NCBI GenBank assembly: GCA_024867545.1
Contig: JANFNE010000075.1
Coordinates: 62,001 to 126,000, forward strand
Length of the DNA stretch: 64,000 bases
Direction of reading: 5' to 3'
Source of the DNA: Phytopythium helicoides
Taxonomy: Eukaryota > Oomycota > Peronosporomycetes > Pythiales > Pythiaceae
The position numbers and the translations under genes are program-made. The notes beneath the pieces were generated by a model. The model saw only the letters and a list, made by a program, of their open reading frames with translations. It did no database searches and had not been told where the DNA came from. Below, piece after piece: positions 1 through 9,637 of the stretch (position 1 is its first letter; each line of letters opens with the position of its first letter).

Positions 1-528
1 TGTGCTTCAGCTCGCGATGTCGATGTCAGCAACAAACCTTCCTCCTGCCATATCTGCAGCAGCTCCGGCACGAGCTCCGGCCATCGCTGCGGGAACTGCC
101 GCTTGGCCATATGCGCGATCAGCGCGGCCTCATTTTCTCGGATGAACACTCGTTCCTCAGAGTGTCAGACATGGCGCAGTCCTCGCGTGACTTGAACCGC
201 TCGCAGAACGCGAGGACGGCCGCTCTGTCCACCCGCCGAGGTCACGCGCCGCCTGCGAGTGGCTCACCTGCACGGCCAGCAGCACCTGCCGGTACTCGGC
301 TAGGTCCATTTGATGTGTTTTGTTTTTTCGACTTGTCCGGGAGTAACGGGCGAGTTAGAGGGCTGCAGAGGTGCTGAAATGGAGCTCAAGGCCTCCGCTT
401 GCGGCCCGCCTCCCGTACGAGCCAACGAGTTCGGAACATCGGAAAAATCGGGGTCGTTCTCGGTCGTCGTAGAGAGAAAAAAAACAAACGAGGTAGCTAC
501 TCGGTCGAGCGGCATTGTTTGAAGATAA
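1..528. other. Intergenic sequence, no recognisable gene
   Basis: Open frames here are short and mutually overlapping and show no domain I recognise. A short minus-strand frame starting near 310 has a few tens of protein-like residues and then runs into stops, so it could be a relic. Confidence 0.4.
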
Positions 529-2242
529 ATGGTGCGCAAGGTTTGGTTCCAGCTCGTGGACGCTGCAACTCGCGCCGCGTACGCGTAGCACCAATCATGT
601 TTAGTGCGGCTGCCTGAAGAAGCCGAGTATATTGCTGATTTCTGCAAGGCTGTTATCACCGAGGTTTCGCCCCCTCTTCCTAGAAACGTGGGTGTAGCCA
701 ATGATGATGAGAATGCCCAGTCTTTGATGTCATGGGCCTCAGTGATTGGTTTTGGCGCATCGGGGAAAGACGCTCTCATCGTGAAAGTGCCGCAGCAAGA
801 GCGTGGTGGTGAGCGAGATGTTTATCTTTTTCAAGATGGTATCAACCCTCAAGTACCTCATCTCGCGCGTGAGGAGCTGCTCCGTCCAGTCTACGCGGCG
901 ACTGACCACCGATTCATCCTTTTCATGTCGCCAGCAGCGTCGGGGAAGTCGTCGTTGTTGTCACTTTTTGCTCTCAACTATCCAGGCATGAATTGCATCT
1001 ACGCTTCTTTTCTTGATCCAGAGATATCGGCGCTTGACTAGCTGCGATCAGGCGGGATCGATCTCACCCGCAAAACATCAAACCTTAGCGAGAATCAACG
1101 TCATGTTGTTATGCTGGATGATGCTCAAGCGAAGTATCGTGAGACGGGGTTTTGGAGCACCTTGATCAAGGTTGGTCCTTTGTAGTTACCAGCCAATGTT
1201 GGCTTCATCACATGTGCGACCCATGCACTCGAAGGTGGAGCGGAGAGTCCAGTGGAGTTCCGATTGCTTGCGACGTTTAACCGAAGCGATGGAGGCACGC
1301 GAATTTTTGACATTGCCTTTACCAATGGGATTGCCCAACAAGATGAAGAAACAAAATTTCATGGAGTTGGTGGTTCGTGAGTGCAATGGACTTATCGATG
1401 CGTGACGCGTTTCAGTTGATGCTGTGGTGGCCTATTTTTTCAAGCGCCCAGCTGCATCAGACCAAATTGGTTGCATACAACCTATCCCAAGATTTCCTGC
1501 ATGAAATGGCACGATGTTTCGGTAGTAAACACATGAGACCGACAAGCTTGGAGCTCCAGTAGTTTTGATCGAATACCTTGCTGTTGCGCCGAATGACCTC
1601 TACTTGGAGTCGGGTCTCACAGAAGAAGAGAATCGTTACTATGTGATACTAAAGAACGCTGGTATTTGGGTGCAATTTTCATCTCCATTGGCAGAGAAGA
1701 ACTACTTCAATTGGCTTTTCCCGACTCGTGCATTTACCAACCCACCATCACTACATGAACTGATCAAGAGAGTGCTTAGCAACATGTCGGCACGTGTGTT
1801 ACAGCAGTCTGTGTTTGGCGGCGCAAACTTTCCCAAGGAAATCACTTTCCAGCATCAATTCATGAAAGGTCTCGCTTTGAACACCACTCCGACGTGCTCG
1901 ATTTGCCCAGAGTTGCCACGCGTGTTCCCTTCATCCCGTACAACTGGCCAGCCACAGAGGGTCAAAGGAGAAATCGACTTTTATCTCAATGGGGATCTGC
2001 GTTGGGGACTTGAGCTGCTCGTGAATGGAGACAAGATCGGTGAGCACATGAGTCTATGCGCACCAGGCGGAAAGTATGTTGCCTTTGCAATGAACGATTA
2101 TGCCGTCATCAACCTTCGAGGCAACGAGACTGAGGAACCCACTGGCGTCATTCTTATGGAGAATCTGGTGTCGGTGTTTTTTCAACACGGGAACTACCCA
2201 AGCTACAAGTGCGTTTTTGGAATGGATGAGGTCATCTACTAG
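529..2242 (+). pseudogene. Crinkler-like (CRN) protein with P-loop NTPase and nuclease-like C-terminal region, decayed
   Basis: The ATG at 529-531 opens a frame resembling the short N-terminal header of oomycete CRN proteins. It is interrupted by a TAG at 583-585, continues through a Walker A segment (SPAASGKSS, about 932-958) and stops again at 1039-1041. The same frame then carries a Walker B-like stretch (VVMLDD, about 1105-1122) and meets further stops near 1183 and 1379. The C-terminal third is open from 1565 to 2242 and has the GEIDFYL...ELLVNGDKIGEHM pattern of the restriction-endonuclease-like domain that follows the NTPase in this superfamily. The family is known as secreted or host-nucleus-targeted effectors and as transposon-derived proteins. 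At least four in-frame stops make a functional product unlikely. The inverted repeat of the neighbouring family begins about 230 bp downstream. Confidence 0.75.
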
Positions 2243-2469
2243 ATTCCGCTGAAAGGTTAGTTGAGGTTCAAAGGACTGAACGAGACGGTGACTCCACCAC
2301 GCTACCATCTATCGCCTGATCTCTTCTCTTATTGGTTTGGTATCCTTGAACACGATCACGATAGCAAATCCTTGTCCGTGGCGTCGTCCATTTACTTCTT
2401 TGAAGAGGCATCCAAGCTCATCTTCAGCGCGAGTGATATTTCTGTTTGAAACAAATGACCGCTGCTGTT

Positions 2470-2767
2470 GCCGTGACGAGGCAATCGATAGATAAATTAC
2501 GCTGACCTGGCTGGAGCGGGGACTTTCTAGTGGAAGCGAGACACCTTGCCGGCATCGCTCGCGTTGCGGAGAGCCTGGATGCGCTCCAAGTTGTCCTCTC
2601 GCTGCGACTGGAAGCGCAAGCTCTCGTTGAAAGCGAGAGCGCGCTGAGAGGAGGTCGAGGGTTTCTTTTTGCTGATGCTGCTCGGGATAGTTCTGGTGGT
2701 GGCGGTTGTAGCATGGCGCGCTGCTGGCTGCGAGTTGGTCTTCAGCTGCTGCTCTGCGCGAGCGCGG
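2470..2767 (-). repeat. Left arm of a long inverted repeat (pairs with 4037-4338)
   Basis: The reverse complement of this stretch matches 4037-4338 almost base for base, including the terminal codons and the start of the 3' flank of the repeat family. A visible difference is a run of five A in this arm (read on the minus strand) against six in the other. Similarity fades at both outer ends. Confidence 0.85.
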
Positions 2768-4036
2768 CGTTCTTTGGCGAGCATCCGTCCCACTTGGTAC
2801 TGCTGCGACTTGCCGAACTTCATATATCGCGAGTCGGCGGCGGGCGGTATCCAGGTTAGGCGACGGCGCTTAATTCTTGCTGCTGCTCGTGACTGTCGCG
2901 CGGTGATGGCCGGTGATGCTGTTACAGCGGTCGAATCGTCATCGCCATCATGAAATTCATGATTGGACGCGAGCTCAGCGCTCCACGTCGCTGTGAGCAT
3001 CCTTTGGAACTGGAAGAGTCCATCAGCGATGCCTTCGTAGCTCTTGACACTTTCCTCTCACGCCGGTTTTGTCTCGAACGTCACGGTGCCGCAGGCGTCG
3101 CCGGCGTCAATTTTGCCTCCAGAGTCGGCATGACACGGCGCGAGCCAGGATGGCATCGGAAGCGCCTTTCTCGAAGAGCTCAACGAGGGCTTGTACGGAG
3201 CGCTCTGCTTGTGTCACAAGGGTACGCTTGGCGATTAGCGTGGCGCTACAATACCCAGTCAGCCGACTCAGGTACACGGCGGCGATACGGCGCTAGTCCA
3301 CATATTGAAATGCCGTGATGGTTGTGCGCGGGGAGTTGTGGCTTTGGTCACCGCGTTGCTGGTCCGAGAAACGATCAAGATCGTGATGTGCTTGCTGGAC
3401 ATTTCTCTCAGGGTCGGTCGAATCACACCCACGACCGCTGCTGACATCGCCGTGAGTCTTGCTACTACTGTCGTTGTAGTGATCGTCTGACTCCAGTCCT
3501 GGCCAAGGATCTACTCTCGACGTTGTAATGAGAACGTCGCATGAGCTGAGAAGATCATGGCTGGATGCGTCGACCTCTGCTGTCGTAATGAGGACACAGA
3601 GAGCCAGCTGAGCGGTCGTCGCTTGGACGGCAGGAACCAGTACAAAAGCTGCAGCAGCGGTAGTGGTCGTGAGGATGGCAGCAGCACAACCCGTCGAAGC
3701 TTGGTTCGGGTGTCTGGTTGTTGGTCGCAGCAAGGGCATTGATATCCTTGTGAGTCATCATCGCCGTCTCTTCTTTATCATCCGCACCAGAAGCTGAACC
3801 ATCGTCAGTTGTCCCGATCGTAGTTTGGTGGTCCGTCTTGACCGCTCCAAGAGCGGGGACCGTCTCTGGTTGCTGGTACTCAGTGCTTGCTGTGCTGTCG
3901 ATGGTCTCAACCTCGCTCTCTGCATTGCACTCATTCTCGACTGCTTCTTCTTCTTGAGAGTCGGCACCTTCTACAGCTTCTCCAACATCTTTCTCGTCAT
4001 CGTAGTCAATGTCAATATCGACGAAGTAAAGAGATC
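2527..4036 (-). pseudogene. Degenerate member of the element-family protein (copy E), 5'-truncated
   Basis: The last 157 codons (2527-3000) are open and align with the C-terminus of the 5761-7815 protein: shared tracts include RYM(K/R), QYQ.GRM.AKERR, RAEQQLK and SQRE.NL.RIQ.LR. Further upstream on the minus strand, 3555-4030 is open and acidic or low-complexity, like the middle of the family protein. It is separated from 3293-3739 by a frame change, and the stretch 3000-3293 contains stops. The 5' end is cut off where the inverted copy begins at 4037. I read this as a decayed copy. Its original function is unknown. Confidence 0.6.
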
Positions 4037-4276
4037 CGCGCTCGCGCAGAGCAGCAGCTGAAGACCAACTCGCAGCCAGCAGCGCGCCATGCTACAACCG
4101 CCACCACCAGAACTATCCCGAGCAGCATCAGCAAAAAAGAAACCCTCGACCTCCTCTCAGCGCGCTCTCGCTTTCAACGAGAGCTTGCGCTTCCAGTCGC
4201 AGCGAGAGGACAACTTGGAGCGCATCCAGGCTCTCCGCAACGCGAGCGATGCCGGCAAGGTGTCTCGCTTCCACTA
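4037..4276 (+). pseudogene. Inverted 3'-end fragment of the element-family protein (copy F)
   Basis: This is a plus-strand duplicate of the 3' coding end of copy E, ending at the equivalent TAG (4274-4276). An extra A in the A-run at about 4133-4139 shifts the frame relative to copy E. Past the stop it retains about 45 bp of 3' flank (about 4365-4410) that also lies downstream of the stops at 7815 and 59008. It therefore derives from the element rather than from a host gene. Confidence 0.7.
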
Positions 4277-4338
4277 GAAAGTCCCCGCTCCAGCCAGGTC
4301 AGCGTAATTTATCTATCGATTGCCTCGTCACGACAACG
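4037..4338 (+). repeat. Right arm of the long inverted repeat (pairs with 2470-2767)
   Basis: This arm is complementary to 2470-2767 across a spacer of about 1.27 kb. A transcript crossing both arms could fold into a ~300 bp hairpin. Confidence 0.85.
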
Positions 4339-4344
4339 CATAGC

Positions 4345-5261
4345 GCGGCTCCGCACGCTCCCCGTCATCGACTGCGTACCCAGCCAGCCAATCGACGACC
4401 TTGTCGCAACGCACTCACTAGCTAGCGCTCCCTTAAAGCTCTCGATCGATAAACACATCCTTTAGCCGCTTTTCCTCCTCGTCTCCTGATGCCAATTCAC
4501 TCACCCCTACCGTCACAACACACGATAGCTCACGCGCTGCAGCACAGCTCTTGTCCACAGCTCTGGTCTCGGAAGGAACGCTCAGCTCACCTCGCTCGGG
4601 AAGCAACGCTCTCGGCTTGTCTCGACAGTCCAGCGTATCCGTCCGCTGCTCGGTGCTCGGAGACTTGGTTCTTCCAGATGATCCGGTGGTGGCGGCCGTG
4701 TAGCTCGGCAACTCTCCAACTCGCTGCGGGAAACGGCAAATGAATATGGGGGACGCTGTATCCGTCCGGTGCGCCAACAAAGCCGGCTGGGCAGCAGCGA
4801 GATCAACCGCAATAAAACCAATTGCACGCTTTGACAGAGACCGTCAACACAAGCGCGAACGCACTCTCACACAACTTGTTACTCGCTTGGTTGATTCCGA
4901 ACTGCGACGAGCGCGCCAAGTGCGAGTTTCCTTTCGCCTCTGCGGCGCCTTTTACCATCACTCCTTAGTTTCCTTTCGCTCATGAGCCAGCACACTGGTT
5001 GACCCACATCGCTGCTTGGGGCGGTCAGGGATGAAGCAAGCTCAACATTCTTGATCTCTAACCTTCCAGTCGACTACTATTACTACAACGCACTTTGAAT
5101 TAGCAATTGCTCGCATCGAATGCCCCCGTACGCCATGCGCTGCTCACGTGAACGTGGCGAGCCACACCACCCAGGCCGCGCACGAGACACTCGACACGAG
5201 ATGCACACTCACGGGATTCACACGTTGCACACGTTGGTAGACGTACAGAAGATTCGGGACG
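4345..5261. other. Intergenic, only element 3'-flank remnants recognised
   Basis: Apart from the short 3'-flank match to the element family near 4365-4410, I see no protein domain, RNA gene or repeat. Frames are short and occur on both strands. Confidence 0.4.
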
Positions 5262-5274
5262 CAGGAGGCACAGG

Positions 5275-5408
5275 GTGTCTGTCCGGGGTGGTCCACGTGA
5301 TTGGTTGACTTGTTTGTTGTATGACTGCAAGGTTGAAGCCATTGTTGAAGTGCGTGCACCTATACTTTCCGCGGTCGCGGTAGGGAGGCAACTTGGTGTG
5401 GTCTCGAG
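5275..5408 (+). repeat. Left terminal inverted repeat of element A
   Basis: It pairs imperfectly with 8731-8846. The outer block also occurs, on the minus strand, just upstream of copy C near 58500-58530, which supports it as a true element end. Confidence 0.6.
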
Positions 5409-5503
5409 TAGGTGTCGTTGTTACAAAGTGCAGCATTATGGATCCGCCACACCTCTCGAAAGTATCCCTCTGATACGTTCCAATCATGCCTCCCCCACTC
5501 GCG

Positions 5504-5554
5504 TCCCCTCCAAAAAAGTAACCCTCCAAAAAAGTACCCCTCCAAAAAAGTACC
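5504..5554 (+). repeat. Three tandem ~17-bp repeats
   Basis: The unit CCCCTCCAAAAAAGTA is repeated three times with small changes. It is absent from the equivalent positions of copies B and C, so it is an insertion or expansion specific to copy A. Confidence 0.85.
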
Positions 5555-5760
5555 CTCTTCCTCTCCAGGACACCTTCTCCGTCAATCAAGATCCATCATG
5601 GTCTCGCCGCCCTCCGCCGCTCGCCGTGATGGCTCGCGACCGCCGCCAGCCGCTGGTGTCGCCCAGTTCTCGAGAGCCACCGCCGCCTTCGAGACGCCCC
5701 GCCCGCGTCGTCCGTCGACGCCACCAGCTGACCAAGCAACCGCTACCCGCCGCCCGCGCC

Positions 5761-6635
5761 ATGACCGTCCGCGCCACTGCTTCGACCGCCTGCACCACTC
5801 CGACCACCGCATCGACCGCCTCGACCACTCCGACCACCGCCACGACCGACGCCCTCCAAGCCGCCAAGCGCCAGCTGGACGCGCTCCACGCCACGCGCCG
5901 CCACGAGCGCGCGCTTGAGACCCAGCGCGAGCTGGAGCGCAGGAGCGAGATGTCGGCCGTGCTGGCCGTCGCGCCGCGATTCCCGACGACCATGGCCGCC
6001 GTGCTCGCCTTGGACAAGAACAAGATGGACCTCACGACCCGCCACAACCTCGAGCGCGACATGGACTGGCAGCACGAGAGAGAGCGCCAGCGCGAGCTCA
6101 CTGCGGCGACGAAGCGATTCGAGTCGGCTCGGGAGGCTTACGAGCAGTGCGAGTTGTCGATGGAGGACAAGAGAGAGCAGCTGGACGACGCCACCGACAC
6201 GGAGAACAGTGGCAGTGAGCTCTGCTTTGACGGCGACTCGGAGAGCGAAAGTGAGGAAGGAAAGAGCGACCTCGACAGTGTCCCCGCTGCCGACAACATC
6301 GAGCCTGTCCTCGTGATCGAGGATGCTGGCATAGTTCAAGACACGATTGTCCAAGATGCGCCGTCGCTGTCGTCGTTGCCGACCGCCAGGCGCACGATCA
6401 CAACTTTCGCCAAGCGGTCCGTGCCGATCCTCGCCGAGCTGTTTGAGAGGGGAGCCGCTGACGCCATCCTGTCCCGCCGCCGTGGCAGGTTACTGCCTTT
6501 CGGCGCCAGTGCTCGTGCCGACACGTCCACGGACTGTGCTGATCGAGCTTCTCTTACGGAGGAGACCTCGGGTGCGAAGAACGCATCTGCTACTGAGGCC
6601 GCTTTATCTGAGGCAGAGCTTGGGGACGCCGAGAG

Positions 6636-6721
<86 letters not shown>

Positions 6722-7344
6722 ACACCTCTACTCTCGCATTCACGTCAGGCGGTAGTGTCCGTTCGACTTCTGTTGTTCCGACAAGTGAAGACGACAATGC
6801 GATCGATGACGCGGACGCAGAGGACCGCCACGTGCAATTGGTGGTGGTGGAGATCTTGGAGGCTGTGGTTGATGCTGTGGCCGTCGAGGTCGAGACTTCT
6901 GGTGATGGTGGGCTTATTGTGAGTTGTGTTGGTCCGGTCTCCGAAGGCAATGGTGAGAGCAACAACGTGGATGCTTGTGGGGAAGAAGAAGAGCAAGAAG
7001 AAGCAGAAGAAATTGAAGAAGAAGACACCCTCCGAGTGGAATTGGTGGTCGGTGAGATCCTGCAAGCTGCGATTGATGCTGTCGTTCTCAAGGCTACCAC
7101 TCCCAGAGCTGATTCTAATGTTTACCTCGTGTCCGATGAGGACATGGAAGGAGACTCGACCGTATCCGCGACCGCTGTGATGCCAGGCACGCCCTCGACC
7201 TCAGTCACATCGATGTCCGCTACCTCGACAATTGCCACGATGTTGAATCCGACGTTGGAGACCGTATCGCCGACCATGGGTGAGCCGATCATGTCCTCCA
7301 GCAGCACAACCAGCAGCACAACCAGCAGCAGCAACAGCAGGAAT

Positions 7345-7393
<49 letters not shown>

Positions 7394-7815
7394 CGAAGAT
7401 GCTCAAGCCAACTGCTGCATGCGAGCGCCGTCGCCCCGCCTGGACGCCACCCACCGCCGACGCTCGGTACATGAGATACGCCGAGACTGAGCAGTACCAA
7501 GCTGGGCGTATGGCCGCCAAGGAGCGCCGGGTTCGTGCGGAGCAGCAGCTCAAGGCGAAGTCTCAGGTGAAGACGCGCCGTCCTTCCACCGCCAGCGTCG
7601 TCCCAGTCGATCGCATCGGCAACAACAACGTCGGCAGCGGCAGCACCACAATCAACAACAACAACAACAACAACAAGCCACTGACGGTCGCCCCGCAGCG
7701 CGCTACTGCGTTTGAGCATAGCTCGCGCTTCAAGTCCCAGCGCGAGGCCAACCTGAAGCGCATCCAACGTCTCCGAGACGCGATTGAGTCCACCAAGACG
7801 TGTCGCTTCCGCTAG
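5761..7815 (+). CDS. Unrecognised low-complexity, coiled-coil protein of the repeat family (684 aa)
   Basis: I start at ATG 5761 because the equivalent ATG is conserved in copies B (56997) and C (58218). The same frame is open back to 5275, but its first ATG is at 5629. Regions in order: a Thr/Ala-rich start; a charged coiled coil (about residues 35-145, with RELERRSEM and HERERQREL); an acidic Ser/Glu region; a 27-residue poly-Ala tract (6637-6717); a second acidic region; a poly-Asn tract (7345-7392); and a basic C-terminal block with WTPPTADARYMRY, KERRVRAEQQLK and SQREANLKRIQ. That C-terminal block is the part conserved in copies D, E and F. I recognise no enzymatic domain. The composition suggests an intracellular, possibly nucleic-acid- or protein-binding product, but its role is unknown. 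It is the only copy here with an intact frame. Confidence 0.55.
6637..6717 (+). repeat. (GCT)27 trinucleotide repeat encoding poly-Ala
   Basis: Twenty-seven uninterrupted GCT codons inside the element ORF. This is a likely length-polymorphic site. Confidence 0.95.
7345..7392 (+). repeat. (AAC)16 trinucleotide repeat encoding poly-Asn
   Basis: Sixteen AAC codons in the element ORF. A shorter AAC run occurs at about 7650-7676, and a matching one in copy D at about 58845-58870. Confidence 0.95.
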
Positions 7816-8380
7816 GAACGGACGGATGTCTCCACACTACGAGCTGAGAACACTACTAGGCTTCTGCGGTGTCCACGCCTGCATCTGCCTCCGCCTCTGC
7901 CTCTGCCTCTGCCTCGACGCCTGCATCTGCGATCGCTGCTGTCACTGAGGTCGCCACCAAGATCATCGCAGACGCCTTCTACTCGACCCGAGTTGACCTT
8001 ATCCGATACTCTGCTCCCTGAATCGAATCGACAGACCCAGTTCCGAGTTCCAAATCAACCGACCAGACTGCGCTTCGACCAGCGCATCCACTTGGTGACT
8101 TCCTTCACGCGCCGATTGACCCCCGACCCCGGGTCGAGGACTTCGATCGAAGCTCCAAGGTCTAACGCCCAACGTCCAAGCTCATCTTCACGTATTTATT
8201 CTATGCATTGCCACATCAAGGCCCCCAGAGCACGGCTCCGACTGTTCGCCAGCATCATCGAGTGCGGACTCAGCCAACCAGCCTGCCACCCGATGGTACG
8301 AACCATGCTCGCCTGCACGTATTTATCCTATGCATTGCCGCATCAAGGCCCCGAACAGCTTGACAGACCCCACTCGTCAC

Positions 8381-8427
8381 CGACATCGACATCGACATCG
8401 ACAGCACCATCGACATCGACATCGACT
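8381..8427 (+). repeat. Hexanucleotide (CATCGA)n repeat in element 3' flank
   Basis: CATCGA repeats with one interruption. The matching flank of copy D (about 59553-59580) has fewer units, so the tract varies between copies. Confidence 0.85.
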
Positions 8428-8730
8428 GCGTACCCAGCCAGCCAGTCGACGACACTCGTATCCGTAGCGCTCTGAGTGCGTAGCGCTTGTAGTGTGTTCT
8501 GCATATCTTTGCATTTGCTTTATCGCACACACGCCTAAGCTCCCGATGAATATTCATTCCCGTTGCCGCTTTTGTTGTCGATGGCATCCTCGCAACTCGT
8601 GAACGCGGGGAGTCCATGTTCTCGGCCTGTCTATCATGGACTCCATGTGATCCCGGGCCAGGGCTTCCCACGCGATTCATGGGATGCACGGAACTCGGGT
8701 GACTGTAGACAGGAGCAGTCCACCTCCTTG

Positions 8731-8846
8731 TGTCTCGACCAGCTTGCCTCCTCACCGCGACCTCCGAAAGTGTATATTAACTTCAACAATGACTTCAACA
8801 ACTCGCAACAACTCCACCATTCATGTGGACCACCTCGTGCATCCCG
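8731..8846 (-). repeat. Right terminal inverted repeat of element A
   Basis: Read on the minus strand, it repeats the order of blocks seen at 5275-5408. Copy D lacks this end: its similarity stops near 59775. Confidence 0.6.
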
Positions 8847-8860
8847 TTTCTCGCTGACGT

Positions 8861-9637
8861 GGCGGACCATCTGAGTCCCCGCCACGACGCGACGAGATCC
8901 CATTACGCCCTTCGCGTCGGCCGACGCCCCGCATGTCGAGCCCGAGCGCTGCATGGGCGCCTGGATATTGAGCGGAGAGCACGGGACGGCCGCTAACGGC
9001 GCCTGACGCCACCTGGTGTCGCAGGCCTCGCATCGAGTCGGCGCTCGCAGCGGCCAGCAACACCCGGCGGCAGATCCGAAGTGCGAGGATATCACGTAAT
9101 TGCGCTCGACGCCCACTGTCGCGCGAGCGTGGGGTTGTGCCGCCCGCCGGCTCGCGAGCCACAAAAACGCGAAAGCGTTTTGGCGCTTGGCGCTGCGGGC
9201 AGTGCCACGTCGCACTCTTCTCCTGGCTCCGCTGCGTCATGCAGGTTCGCGCGCGCTCCAGCGGCTCTATACCACGCGGGCGGCGGCTCCGTCACCAGCG
9301 GCGCCGCGTCGAACGGACCCGTCGGCGCGCGTGTTCGGAGTGCTCGGGCCGCCCGCCATGCGCTGCGGTCTGGCTGCCAACAAGTCGGTTCGCGCCGCTG
9401 CCTCCCCATTGGCCGAAAACCCCGCGTCCCCATCTGCAAACCCGGAAGCGGGCTAGGTCTCCTCTCTATACGGCCCACAAGTCCCTATTGAACAGTTGAT
9501 GAAGGCAAGCCTCCCACAAAATCCCCTCCGAGTACGAGTCGCATATACCGACGCCGCGGCACGCTTTCGCGGCGCCGCGGCAGCGGTGGAAGGGCGGAAA
9601 GACCCCCGAGAAAGGACGACATTCCCCAGTTGGCAAG
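8861..9637. other. Intergenic and promoter region of the FYVE gene
   Basis: GC-rich sequence with many overlapping frames on both strands and no recognisable domain. I see no good initiator motif close to ATG 9638. Confidence 0.4.

Larger units (their letters stand above)
5262..8860 (+). mobile_element. TIR-bounded repetitive element (copy A), most complete member in the window
   Basis: The left end (5275-5408) and the reverse complement of the right end (8731-8846) share an ordered series of blocks. These are GGTGGTCCAC(A/G)TGA, a TTGAAG(C/T)CATTGTTGAAGT block, GGTCGCGGT, an AGGAGGCAA/AGGGAGGCAA-like block and GTCTCGA. That pattern is an imperfect terminal inverted repeat more than 110 bp long. 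The interior holds one long ORF, simple repeats and a ~1 kb 3' flank. Partial copies of interior and flanks recur at 2470-4410 and 56690-59775, so it is a dispersed repeat. No DDE, reverse transcriptase, helicase or recombinase domain is visible, so it may be non-autonomous or of an unrecognised type. Exact ends and target-site duplications are not resolved. Confidence 0.65.

Noticed and set aside
5275..5628. N-terminal extension of the element ORF to 5275
   Set aside because: The frame starts with GTG, covers the TIR and the A-specific 17-bp repeats, and is not in frame with the main ORF in copies B and C.
7201..7767. Val/Leu-rich minus-strand ORFs in the element (membrane-like)
   Set aside because: Produced by the reverse complement of (AAC)n and the adjacent repeats.
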